Source: Cellvibrionales bacterium UBA1969
Lineage (GTDB): Bacteria > Pseudomonadota > Gammaproteobacteria > Pseudomonadales > UBA7434
Length of the DNA stretch: 11,188 nucleotides
Direction: 5' to 3'
NCBI GenBank assembly: GCA_002339085.1
Contig: DDDX01000104.1
Span: forward strand, 1 to 11,188
In this document: positions 1-7,116 of the stretch, one piece after another
Layout of the letters: the number at the start of each line of letters is the position of its first letter
How positions within the stretch are numbered: the first letter of the stretch is position 1
Position numbers and translations under genes: made by a program
Notes under the pieces: model-generated
Told to the model about the DNA's origin: nothing
What the model saw: the letters and a program-made list of their open reading frames with translations, nothing else
Database searches by the model: none

Positions 1-283
1 TCGCACTAGCCGCTTCTATCACTGCGGCGATCCCCATGAATTCATTCCCACACCAGCGATCTTTGCCACCTAGCATCGATAGGGCTTCTCTGGGTTTTAG
101 GTCCCACACGGCACTGCTTATATTAATGCCGTCGATGTCATCGGCACTCAACTGACTTTGCTGAAGTAAGTTTTGAATAACCTCGGTCAGTAAAGATAAA
201 TCGTCATGGTTTTCAAGTCGGCGTGCTTGCTGGGTGTTGTATGCCGCAACAATTGCAACGTCTTGGAATGGGTTATTGCTCAT
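1..283 (-). CDS. Thiolase-like (SCP2/lipid-transfer type) protein, N-terminal part only
   Basis: This is the first 94 codons of a gene that runs off the left edge. The ATG at 283 lies 8 bases after the stop of the upstream class II aldolase gene, so it is the last operon member visible. The N-terminus (DVAIVAAYNT at residues 8-17) followed by a helix, a 'LSADDIDGINIS' segment (45-56) and a G/A-rich helix (84-94) fits the thiolase fold as seen in the SCP2-like or lipid-transfer thiolases of CoA-ester metabolism. Members either cleave 3-ketoacyl-CoA or, in the Ltp2/steroid-aldolase branch, perform retro-aldol cleavage with a DUF35 OB-fold partner. The visible part is too short to place the catalytic cysteine or to choose between these roles. 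The family is fairly sure; the reaction is not. Confidence 0.72.
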   Translation of the reverse strand, partial: MSNNPFQDVAIVAAYNTQQARRLENHDDLSLLTEVIQNLLQQSQLSADDIDGINISSAVWDLKPREALSMLGGKDRWCGNEFMGIAAVIEAASA

Positions 284-291
284 GTGTGTTC

Positions 292-1062
292 TTAATCAAG
301 AATGCTTGGATCGGCACGTAATTCACGTCGGGCCATGGCTTCCCATAGGAAAGGAAAGCCGTTGTCATCGGTAATAGATACTTTCTGTGATTCTTCTAAA
401 GGCATCGGTGTGCCACCGCCAGCAACTTCTACTTCATAGGCACGCTTGCAACGCCATTCAAGGGTGATGGCGCGAAGGTGAGCTTGACGTAAGTCTTTGG
501 CAACGACTAGCGCACCGTGGTTGGCTAATAGTGCCCACTTAGCATTGCCGAGTGCTTTAATAGCCGCCGTGGTTGCATTGACATCATCAAAGCGACCTTC
601 GTACTCGTTATAAAGAGGTAGATCACCCGAAACATGTGCAGCCGTTTGATCATAAATTGGTGGTACCCGTTGCATATTTGCCCAGATGCCGCTCCAATGT
701 GCGTGATTATGAATAACCACATGCGCATCGGGGCGTTGCTGATGCAGTTGAATATGTAAACCTAGAGCAGGGGTGACGTTCCAGTCGCTATCTAATATTT
801 CCCCTTCACTGTCGAGTGTAACGATATCACTGGCAGTTAATTCATCCCAGGCTAACTCCCATGGATTGGTGAGGATATTGCCGTTGCTTAAGCGAAGGGT
901 GATATGCCCAGCGATATGCTCATCCCAGCCTTCCTTAAAAAGCATGCGACACATAAGTGCAACTTTCGCTTTCTCACTCAGCGGTGGCAGTAAAGCGCGA
1001 CGACCCGGTTGCGGTGCAATATGCTTGACCATAGCCTCATTTAAGCCTTCATATTTTTTCAT
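292..1062 (-). CDS. Class II aldolase/adducin-family protein (adducin-like subgroup)
   Basis: A 256-residue protein of usual length for class II aldolase/adducin domains. The metal-binding histidines are visible: His118 and His120 in the HNH motif and His182 in LLANHGAL, matching the three zinc ligands of fuculose-phosphate aldolase (FucA). Aligned without gaps between His103 and His118, the FucA positions that carry two phosphate-binding serines and the catalytic Glu73 are Thr97, Pro98 and Ala99 here. The protein therefore probably binds a metal but does not use the FucA mechanism on a sugar phosphate. A non-phosphorylated substrate, a different lyase or hydratase reaction, or a non-enzymatic role are all possible. 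The start is supported by an AGGGG ribosome site about 7 bases upstream. It lies 60 bases after the SDR gene in a co-directional run of catabolic genes. Confidence 0.85.
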   Translation of the reverse strand: MKKYEGLNEAMVKHIAPQPGRRALLPPLSEKAKVALMCRMLFKEGWDEHIAGHITLRLSNGNILTNPWELAWDELTASDIVTLDSEGEILDSDWNVTPALGLHIQLHQQRPDAHVVIHNHAHWSGIWANMQRVPPIYDQTAAHVSGDLPLYNEYEGRFDDVNATTAAIKALGNAKWALLANHGALVVAKDLRQAHLRAITLEWRCKRAYEVEVAGGGTPMPLEESQKVSITDDNGFPFLWEAMARRELRADPSILD

Positions 1063-1122
1063 GATTCGCCCCTGCTGTTAGCCAATTGATGGTGGGTATG
1101 AATTGTCAATAATCTTTTGTTT

Positions 1123-1869
1123 TTAGGGTCGCATAAATTGGCCGCCATCGACATTCATAATATGGCCAGTAATCCAACTGGCTTCATCAGATAATAAAAA
1201 TAGCACTGCTTCTGCCAAATCTTCAGGCTGACCAAGTCGCTTGATGGGCATTGTCTTAATCATTTCCTTAGCATAGTCGCCGGCATTTCTCTCTAAAGCT
1301 TGCGTATCAGTTGGTCCTGGTGCGATGGCATTAATGCGGATTTCACGCCAGCCCATTTCATTCGCAAGGCATTGTGTGATCCCGTTCATCGCCAACTTGG
1401 CAACGCCGTAAAAGCCAGTACTCATCCATGCTGCTGTCGAGGACTGGTTAACTATAGAGCCACCACCAGCAGCTGTCATATGCTCAACAACAGCACGCGT
1501 CATAATTAAACAGCCGTGCGCATTAACACGCATGAATTTCTCAAGGTAATCCATATCTACATTCAAATACCCTTCAATTTTCATATCGCCAAAAATGGCC
1601 GCATTATTTACCAGGTAGTTAATTTCACCAAAGGCTTCAACAGTTTGATCGGCGCACGCTTTAGCTGACGACTCGTCACTGACATCGGTTTGAACAAAGA
1701 GGGCCTTACCACCGCCTTTTTTAATCTCATCAGCAACGCGATTACCTGCTTCTGTATTCAATTCAGCAATGACGACATTCATTCCTTTGTCAGCGCAGGC
1801 TTTTGCATAGCCTTCGCCAATGCCGCCGCCAGAGCCCGTAATGATGATGGTTTTTCCTGTAAAGTCCAT
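1123..1869 (-). CDS. Short-chain dehydrogenase/reductase, classical, probably NAD-dependent
   Basis: A 248-residue classical SDR oxidoreductase. It shows the cofactor glycine motif TGSGGGIG (residues 11-18), NNAA (88-91), Asn116, a catalytic serine at 143 or 144, and the YxxxK pair Tyr154/Lys158. The C-terminal GHIMNVDGGQFMRP segment is typical of the FabG-like branch. The residue ending the second beta strand is acidic (Glu36), which in this family usually favours NAD over NADP. That points to oxidation of an alcohol or 3-hydroxyacyl intermediate rather than biosynthetic reduction. An AGAGGT ribosome site sits about 6 bases before the ATG. The gene lies between a second SDR gene and the aldolase gene in one direction, so an operon role in a degradative route is likely. 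The substrate is unknown. Confidence 0.9.
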   Translation of the reverse strand: MDFTGKTIIITGSGGGIGEGYAKACADKGMNVVIAELNTEAGNRVADEIKKGGGKALFVQTDVSDESSAKACADQTVEAFGEINYLVNNAAIFGDMKIEGYLNVDMDYLEKFMRVNAHGCLIMTRAVVEHMTAAGGGSIVNQSSTAAWMSTGFYGVAKLAMNGITQCLANEMGWREIRINAIAPGPTDTQALERNAGDYAKEMIKTMPIKRLGQPEDLAEAVLFLLSDEASWITGHIMNVDGGQFMRP

Positions 1870-1915
1870 AGTTTACCTCTGCAATGATTAAGTTTCGTTA
1901 TTGTTTTTTGTTAAT

Positions 1916-2725
1916 CTACCACGCCTCTTTACTGGCGATACTGTTAGGTCTGACTTCTAGCAAGTCAACAGCCACACCTGGCGGGTAAGAAAGCGCATAG
2001 CAGATCGATTCTGCCACGTGGCTGACATCCATGCCGCTGTCGGAAACTGTACCAAAACGTTTTGCCCAAGCTTCAACGCCAGCAGTTAGTCTTTCGCTGT
2101 CCCAGCCTTCAGCAAACTCAGTCCAGGCAGCACCAGGTCGTATGCAGGTCACACCAATATTATCTTCTTGGCATTCAAGGCGTAAGTCGCGAGTGAAACG
2201 CTCAACGGCGGCTTTCACTGAGGCATAAATAGACAGGTGTAGCATTTCGTTATAGTGCCAAGCGCTGGCCGATGAGATATTAATGATGCGCGGGTTATCC
2301 TCGCCACGCAAAAGTGGTATAGCCGCTTGAGAGCACAACACGGTGCCTAAGAAATTAGTGTTCATTTGCAGTATGACTTCATCCTCGCGAAGCGTCTCAA
2401 CACTTCCAGGACGGGCGAGGCCAGCATTATTGATTAAGCCGTTAAGTCGACCAAACTGTTGTTTAGTATTGGCGAATGCCTGCCGAATATCATCGCTGTT
2501 AGCTACATCGCAGCGTTGCGTGAAAATGTTTTCGTGCGGATGCTGTTCAGAAAGTTTTTTAGCGGCATCGTCTAAGCCCTGTTGCCCTCTGGCCAATAGC
2601 CCGACTTTAGCCCCGCATGCTAGCAGTGAATCGGCAATCGCGTAGCCAAAACCTTTTGAGCCGCCAGTCACAATATAGGCCTGTCCAGTGAGTGCTGAGG
2701 TTTCTGTCATCTCTTTACTGCTCAT
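1916..2725 (-). CDS. Short-chain dehydrogenase/reductase, probably NADP-preferring
   Basis: A 269-residue SDR with TGGSKGFG (20-27), NNAG (99-102), Ser151/Ser152 and the catalytic Tyr167/Lys171 pair (YASVK). Arg46 follows the second beta strand (LLARGQQ), a pattern that usually goes with NADP. This contrasts with the acidic residue in the neighbouring SDR. The C-terminal part lacks the FabG-type 'VDGG' ending and finishes EVRPNSIASKEAW, so the two SDRs are not close duplicates. The ATG overlaps the stop of the aldehyde dehydrogenase gene by four bases (ATGA), which indicates translational coupling. No good Shine-Dalgarno site is seen for this start; an alternative Met at codon 6 would shorten the protein by five residues. 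Substrate unknown. Confidence 0.88.
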   Translation of the reverse strand: MSSKEMTETSALTGQAYIVTGGSKGFGYAIADSLLACGAKVGLLARGQQGLDDAAKKLSEQHPHENIFTQRCDVANSDDIRQAFANTKQQFGRLNGLINNAGLARPGSVETLREDEVILQMNTNFLGTVLCSQAAIPLLRGEDNPRIINISSASAWHYNEMLHLSIYASVKAAVERFTRDLRLECQEDNIGVTCIRPGAAWTEFAEGWDSERLTAGVEAWAKRFGTVSDSGMDVSHVAESICYALSYPPGVAVDLLEVRPNSIASKEAW

Positions 2726-4191
2726 TGTTTGACGCCAATCGCGATAGTTTTAGTTTCGAGGTATTCTTCAAAGCCTTCCTTGCCCATTTCTCGACCAATA
2801 CCGCTTTGTTTGTAACCGCCAAAGGGAACGTCGGCACTGTAGTAGTTGCCACCATTAACAGAAATTGTGCCTGTGCGGATGCGTCTAGCTACCGCTAGCG
2901 CGCGCTCGTCAGTCGCTGACCAAACCATACCTGATAAACCGTAAATTGAATCATTAGCAATACTGATGGCTTGTTCTTCATCATCGTAAGCGATTACCGA
3001 TAATACCGGCCCAAAAATCTCTTCTTGTGCGATAGTCATATCGTTAGTAACATCGACAAAAACGGTGGGTTCAATGTAGTAGCCAGTTTCTAGATTGCTG
3101 GGCACACTGCCGCCCAATAATAAGCGGGCGCCTTCTTGCTTACCCTTTTCGATATATTCAAGCACCCGTTGATGTTGGCGCTTATTCACAACAGGGCCCA
3201 TAATTTGGCTTTCACTGCTGGGGTCGCCGTATTGAATAAACGTAAAATACGTTTTCAATAACTCTTCAACCTGCGATTGTTTTTCTCGTGGAATTAACAG
3301 GCGTGTATTAATCGCACAACCCTGACCGGCATGAAAGCAAACAGCTAGAACACTGAACAGTGATGATTCGATATCAGCATCATCGAGAATGATATTGGCA
3401 GACTTGCCGCCGAGTTCTAGAAATACTTTCTTAACTGTCTTAGCCGCTGCCGTCATAATGTGTTTACCAATGGCTGTTGAGCCAGTGAAGGAGACCATGT
3501 CGACACGTGGGTCATTAATCAATTGGTCACCCACGATAGCAGGGTCTTCTGCGGTTACGACATTAAATACGCCAGCGGGGATGTCAGTATGTTCTGCAAC
3601 GACCCGCCCCAGCATGCTGGCCGCCCAAGGTGTATCGGGGGCCGCTTTTAATACGATCGTACAACCGGCGGCTAACGCTGGAATGCATTTAGCTAAGTTA
3701 ATTTGTAATGGCACATTCCACGGCGTGATACAGGCCACTACGCCGATGGCTTCTTTTTCAACTAGGCGTTGTGTCGGTTGGCCTAAAGGTTCTGCATAAC
3801 CTTCATCGCGACTCCACTCAAAATCAGGCAGCGTTTTTAAGGTTTGTTCGATGAAACCAATGGGGATATCACACTGTGGACCACTGTCGCCACAAATGCC
3901 TAAGGGTGCTCCTGTCTCAGCCGATATTTGCGCTTTTAAGTCGTCTTTAACTTTCAAAAGTCCATCGTGTAATTGACGCAAGCATTGATGTCTAAATGAG
4001 TGATTTGTCGACCAATCAGTGTGGTCAAAGGCCTGCCTAGCCGCACTAATAGCACGCTCCATATCTGCGGGACTGGCATCGGCGGCTTGGCCGATGACTT
4101 GTTCTGTTACGGGGCTTATATTGTCATATTGCGCCGCATTTTCAGCTTCGCATAATTCGCCGTTAATGAATAATCGTGTTTCAGGGTTCAT
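2722..4191 (-). CDS. NAD(P)-dependent aldehyde dehydrogenase
   Basis: A full-length 489-residue aldehyde dehydrogenase (ALDH superfamily), which oxidises an aldehyde to the carboxylic acid. The active-site residues are all present: Asn159 in PWNVP, Glu259 in LELGGK, Cys292 in GQGCAINTR and Glu391 in EEIFGPV. The cofactor-site FTGSTAIG lies at 235-242 and the C-terminal PFGGYKQSGIGRE block at 456-468. The usual KPSE cofactor lysine motif reads KAAPDTPW (Lys182 kept, proline replaced by alanine). The ATG has an AGGA ribosome site about 9 bases upstream. It follows the oxidoreductase gene by 57 bases and overlaps the next SDR gene by four. In context it would act after an alcohol dehydrogenase step. 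The natural aldehyde is not recognisable. Confidence 0.93.
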   Translation of the reverse strand: MNPETRLFINGELCEAENAAQYDNISPVTEQVIGQAADASPADMERAISAARQAFDHTDWSTNHSFRHQCLRQLHDGLLKVKDDLKAQISAETGAPLGICGDSGPQCDIPIGFIEQTLKTLPDFEWSRDEGYAEPLGQPTQRLVEKEAIGVVACITPWNVPLQINLAKCIPALAAGCTIVLKAAPDTPWAASMLGRVVAEHTDIPAGVFNVVTAEDPAIVGDQLINDPRVDMVSFTGSTAIGKHIMTAAAKTVKKVFLELGGKSANIILDDADIESSLFSVLAVCFHAGQGCAINTRLLIPREKQSQVEELLKTYFTFIQYGDPSSESQIMGPVVNKRQHQRVLEYIEKGKQEGARLLLGGSVPSNLETGYYIEPTVFVDVTNDMTIAQEEIFGPVLSVIAYDDEEQAISIANDSIYGLSGMVWSATDERALAVARRIRTGTISVNGGNYYSADVPFGGYKQSGIGREMGKEGFEEYLETKTIAIGVKQ

Positions 4192-4248
4192 AGTTAAGTC
4201 CTAATTAGTCTGCTTCAATATGACGTTGATTGCTGATTATTTTTTTAT

Positions 4249-5103
4249 TTAAGCTTTGGCAATAAAAACATCGTTGATCATATCTCGAATTACTTCAGTG
4301 GCCGGGAGTGAGAGTTGTAGATCTGCTGCTGTTGTTAGCGCGCAATTTAGATCTTTTTCACCGAGCAAGCCCATCGGCCCCATGTATTTATCAATGGTGG
4401 CTTGGTCGCCATTTGCAGCCAAGGCATTTCGGTTGCTAATAAACATGTACATCTGTTCGTTGATTACGCCGTTTTCTTTGCCGACCTCACGTAATACTTC
4501 TGCAGATAAGCCGCAGGCTTCTGCTAATCGAGTGGCTTCAGACATCGCCGTAAACTGTGAATAGGTGATTAGGTTATTACATAGCTTGAGTGCGATGCCA
4601 GCACCTAAATTACCTGCATGTATGATTTTAGCGGCTGAGGTATTAAGGTAAGCGCGGCACTGTTCTATCTGTGTAGACTCGCCGCCAACCATGTAGCATA
4701 GCGTGCCTGCTTCAGCACCATTTGCACCTCCGGTCATCGGTGCATCGATAAGATGAATATCCTTAGCTGCGGCATCGCTTGCCCAGCGAAGTAAACTGGC
4801 CTGAGTGACAGTGCTATGAATAGCAATTAACGTGCCTGCGGAGCTATTTTCTAGAATCCCTTGGTCACCATAAAGCAAATCGTTAACGTCGTTATCATCT
4901 CGTACACATAAACCAATGTAGTTACAGTTTTGGGCTATTTCAGCGGCATTGCTAGCCGCTTTTGCCCCTGCCTCAACTAAACTGGCCATTGCCTCGGGAA
5001 AGCTATCGAAAACCATAAGAGGGAAGTCACTGTCACTGAGGTGCTGTGCCATCGGTCGACCAATATTGCCTAAGCCGATAAAGCCCGCGTATTTTGTTGT
5101 CAT
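4249..5103 (-). CDS. 3-Hydroxyisobutyrate dehydrogenase-family NAD-dependent oxidoreductase
   Basis: A 284-residue beta-hydroxyacid dehydrogenase, the family of 3-hydroxyisobutyrate dehydrogenase and tartronate semialdehyde reductase. The Rossmann motif GLGNIG is at residues 10-15, with Asp33 after the second strand suggesting NAD. The substrate motif DAPMTGG (120-126) replaces the common DAPVSGG. The catalytic lysine is Lys173 in ALKLCNN, with Asn177 following, and Lys250 and Asp251 match the C-terminal substrate site. An open frame extends to 5202, but the start at 5103 is preferred: it begins with MTTKYAGFIGLGN, has an AAGAGG ribosome site, and the longer version would translate the operator and begin upstream of the promoter. 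It is the first gene of the minus-strand operon. It would oxidise a beta-hydroxyacid to its semialdehyde; the exact substrate is unknown. Confidence 0.9.
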   Translation of the reverse strand: MTTKYAGFIGLGNIGRPMAQHLSDSDFPLMVFDSFPEAMASLVEAGAKAASNAAEIAQNCNYIGLCVRDDNDVNDLLYGDQGILENSSAGTLIAIHSTVTQASLLRWASDAAAKDIHLIDAPMTGGANGAEAGTLCYMVGGESTQIEQCRAYLNTSAAKIIHAGNLGAGIALKLCNNLITYSQFTAMSEATRLAEACGLSAEVLREVGKENGVINEQMYMFISNRNALAANGDQATIDKYMGPMGLLGEKDLNCALTTAADLQLSLPATEVIRDMINDVFIAKA

Positions 5104-5110
5104 GAATTTG

Positions 5111-5116
5111 CCTCTT
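5111..5116 (-). promoter_or_regulatory. Ribosome binding site deciding the oxidoreductase start
   Basis: The minus strand reads AAGAGG seven bases before the ATG at 5103. This selects the 284-residue start over the longer open frame to 5202. Confidence 0.75.
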
Positions 5117-5140
5117 ATTCTTTTAATAAAACGATAAACT

Positions 5141-5169
5141 ATAGTAAATCTGCATTGACAAGTAGTCAA
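5141..5169 (-). promoter_or_regulatory. Sigma70-type promoter for the minus-strand catabolic operon
   Basis: On the minus strand, TTGACT (5169-5164) and TACTAT (5146-5141) are separated by exactly 17 bases. The start would fall near 5134, giving a leader of about 30 bases that contains the AAGAGG ribosome site. It mirrors the plus-strand promoter through the dyad, and the two core promoters overlap. One bound regulator could block both. Confidence 0.72.
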
Positions 5170-5183
5170 TGCGCATTTACTAT
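5155..5183 (+). promoter_or_regulatory. Sigma70-type promoter for the regulator/hydroxylase operon
   Basis: A perfect -35 element TTGACA (5155-5160) is followed after 17 bases by TACTAT (5178-5183), four of six matches to the -10 consensus. Transcription would begin near 5190-5192, at or next to the regulator's ATG, giving a leaderless or nearly leaderless message. This fits the absence of a Shine-Dalgarno site before that ATG. The promoter lies wholly inside the inverted repeat, so autoregulation by occlusion is likely. Confidence 0.75.
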
Positions 5184-5191
5184 CTTGGGCT

Positions 5192-6349
5192 ATGTTTAGC
5201 ACAAATAGTGATCATATTGATATTGAAGCCGTAATTGCCTCACTGCATACAGGCGATTCATCTGCTATGGAACCGCTATGGGTAAGCTATTCTAATAACA
5301 TAGCGAGACATGCTATTGCGGTATCTCGCCATTTTCAGCTCAGCTTGATGACTATGTTAACGGAAGAGGCAGGCTTTAGTGGATTACGATTAAGTTTTGA
5401 ACCCGTTATTGCTGCCTTGGCAAGACGCCGTGCGCTAATTCAACAATGTGACACAAAGCTTTATGATTTTCGCCCATCTGAATTAGCGAATCAGTTAGGT
5501 GTCAGTAAGCAGATTTGTAACCAAACCATTAATCAGCTTGAAACTTTGGATTATGTTCATCGAATAGCTGATCCTCGTGACGGCCGTGCCCGCTTATTAT
5601 GCTTAACCAATAGCGGTTTTAGGCTGGCTCTCGAGGGTCAAAATGGTATTCAGAAAGTAGCAGCTGACTATGCGAATTTACTCACTGCTACTCAATCGAG
5701 TAAAGCGCAGAGTCAATCACTGATGACATTCATCAAGCATTTGAACACCCTGGTTAAAGGTTTAGGTTTGTTGGCTGCAGAGCACGCTCAATTGTCGCCT
5801 AACGACCAAATGTTGGGTGTTCTATTGCCTCAGTTGAGTCATTATTTCAGTCAGCGATTATTAACCCTAACGCAGTTGGCAGGACACCATTCGATTACGG
5901 TCGCCCATGGTCAGGTTTTGGCGCTGATCGGTTTAGACGGCGGTGCAATTCAGTCTATGGCCAATACCCAAAATATTAGCAAGCAAGCTATTAGTGTGAC
6001 GGCCAATGACCTTGAAAAGCTTGGATATTTATCTCGCTCATCTCAAATTACAGCAAATGCTAAAAAGGTTTTATTTAATTTTACTGAGCAAGGCTGGCAG
6101 TTGATGGCCGATTCGATGTCAGCGATTAGCACGATCGAAAACGAGTTCATTGAGATTTTGGGTGCCAAGGCCTTCAAGCAATTTCAGCAGGTCTTTAAAA
6201 CACTTTATTTTGGCTTGAAGCTCGAGGCTGAGTTGCTGGTTAATAATAAGCCGGGCGTGAACACCAGCCCTAATAATTTAGCGGAATTAGTCAAACAGCA
6301 TTATTCCCCAGAGCAGGTCTCTGAGTTAATAAGGCAATTAACTAAATAA
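5192..6349 (+). CDS. Tandem (double) MarR-family transcriptional regulator
   Basis: A 385-residue protein, over twice the usual 140-170 of a MarR regulator, because it holds two MarR domains in one chain. Domain 1 has a canonical winged helix at about 66-147: recognition region ELANQLGVSKQICNQTINQLE and wing DPRDGRARLLCLT (127-139). Domain 2 has a second winged helix at about 236-302 (NISKQAISVTANDLEKLGYL), but its wing (282-296) lacks the Asp-x-Arg pattern. Helices between and after them would form the pairing interfaces. MarR proteins normally bind palindromes as dimers and release DNA on binding a small, often hydrophobic or aromatic ligand. This chain may act as a pseudo-dimer or pair into a four-domain complex. 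The ATG at 5192 is the first start in frame after a stop, 8 bases past the operator, with no ribosome site. Autorepression and control of both operons is inferred from position. Confidence 0.9.
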   Translation: MFSTNSDHIDIEAVIASLHTGDSSAMEPLWVSYSNNIARHAIAVSRHFQLSLMTMLTEEAGFSGLRLSFEPVIAALARRRALIQQCDTKLYDFRPSELANQLGVSKQICNQTINQLETLDYVHRIADPRDGRARLLCLTNSGFRLALEGQNGIQKVAADYANLLTATQSSKAQSQSLMTFIKHLNTLVKGLGLLAAEHAQLSPNDQMLGVLLPQLSHYFSQRLLTLTQLAGHHSITVAHGQVLALIGLDGGAIQSMANTQNISKQAISVTANDLEKLGYLSRSSQITANAKKVLFNFTEQGWQLMADSMSAISTIENEFIEILGAKAFKQFQQVFKTLYFGLKLEAELLVNNKPGVNTSPNNLAELVKQHYSPEQVSELIRQLTK

Positions 6350-6379
6350 AAATAGCAGTCACCACAGGATATAAATTGC

Positions 6380-7093
6380 ATGATTGATTGGTTTATAGAG
6401 CATTATCACTGGCAAGGTTTACTGGTTCACTTTATTGGTTTAGTCCTGATAACTAAGCTTACGTGGTGGACGGCATTCAAATTACCTGTGGTGCAGGAAA
6501 TGCATCAGTGGAATCGTACTGAGGATAAGCCAAAAAAAGCGCTACCTAAATATAAGGCAATAAGAAAGCAGATGCGAAGTGTCGGCATGTACACCCATTT
6601 GATTTTCTTCATCTTGCTCGTGCCTTTTGTAGTAACGCTCGAAGCTCAACCGTGGTGGAAATATTTAACCGATGCATTGGTTATTCTATTGGTTTACGAC
6701 TTCTTTTATTATTTAACACATCGGTTTATTTTTCATGGCGAGCTTTTGAAGCGCGTACATGGTTTGCATCATCAGGCCAGAGATATCTCTTACATTGATA
6801 GTCAATATGTGCATCCGCTGGAGACGTTAATAGGGACATCTTTGTTCATGGGTAGTGTTTTTGGCTTGGGAATAGTGTTTGGTGGCTATCACGCAGTCAG
6901 TCTTATTGTTGCGCAATTTATTTTTAATAACGTGAATCAAATTAACCACACAAAATTCAATGTGAATCGTTTTCCTTATTCGATCGTGGATTACATTACG
7001 ACGAAACATGCGACGCATCATATCGACATGAAACGTGGGAACTACTCAACCCTTTCTCCCTTGTACGATTGGATGTTTGGCACTTTAGAGTAA
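6380..7093 (+). CDS. Fatty acid hydroxylase/sterol desaturase-superfamily membrane protein, copy 1
   Basis: A 237-residue integral membrane di-iron oxygenase of the fatty acid hydroxylase superfamily, which uses oxygen and electrons to hydroxylate or desaturate hydrophobic substrates. The histidine boxes are complete: His114 and His119 (HRFIFH, the Hx4H spacing seen in FA2H/Scs7-type hydroxylases), HGLHH (127-131) and HATHH (210-214), plus His145 and His190. Hydrophobic stretches at about 12-30, 72-88, 97-113 and 150-185 fit membrane helices with the histidines on the cytoplasmic side. An AGGAT ribosome site lies 9 bases upstream, and the gene starts 30 bases after the regulator. It is paralogous to the next gene. 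The electron donor is not encoded nearby and the substrate is unknown. Confidence 0.88.
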   Translation: MIDWFIEHYHWQGLLVHFIGLVLITKLTWWTAFKLPVVQEMHQWNRTEDKPKKALPKYKAIRKQMRSVGMYTHLIFFILLVPFVVTLEAQPWWKYLTDALVILLVYDFFYYLTHRFIFHGELLKRVHGLHHQARDISYIDSQYVHPLETLIGTSLFMGSVFGLGIVFGGYHAVSLIVAQFIFNNVNQINHTKFNVNRFPYSIVDYITTKHATHHIDMKRGNYSTLSPLYDWMFGTLE

Positions 7094-7116
7094 TCTTAAA
7101 AAATGGGTGATTAATT

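Larger units (their letters stand above)
5141..5183. promoter_or_regulatory. Compound operator: 19-bp inverted repeat between the divergent operons
   Basis: The arms ATAGTAAATCTGCATTGAC (5141-5159) and GTCAATGCGCATTTACTAT (5165-5183) are reverse complements except at two adjacent positions, with a 5-base spacer. Each arm also forms part of a smaller dyad. The right one, TAGTCAATGCGCATTTACTA (5163-5182), is a 20-bp palindrome with one mismatched pair; the left one (5142-5161) is a weaker version. Their centres are 21 bp apart, about two helical turns, so two proteins would sit on the same DNA face. The site covers both divergent promoters and lies next to a MarR-type regulator gene. Binding by that regulator is inferred. 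Confidence 0.85.

Noticed and set aside
575..582. Copy of GCATTGAC, part of the operator arm, inside the aldolase gene
   Set aside because: It is only eight bases, lacks the TAGTAAAT half and any dyad, and lies in coding sequence, so chance is the simplest explanation.
773..1081. Plus-strand open frames opposite the minus-strand operon, such as this one
   Set aside because: They are antisense shadows of well-supported genes with catalytic motifs on the other strand and have no family resemblance of their own.
4192..4248. T-rich gap between the oxidoreductase and aldehyde dehydrogenase genes as a terminator
   Set aside because: No stable stem precedes the T/A run on the transcribed strand, and the genes on both sides share direction and likely function.
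5104..5202. Longer form of the minus-strand oxidoreductase starting at 5202
   Set aside because: The extra 33 residues are translated from the operator and promoter region and precede the mapped -10/-35 elements. The start at 5103 has a good ribosome site and matches the family N-terminus.
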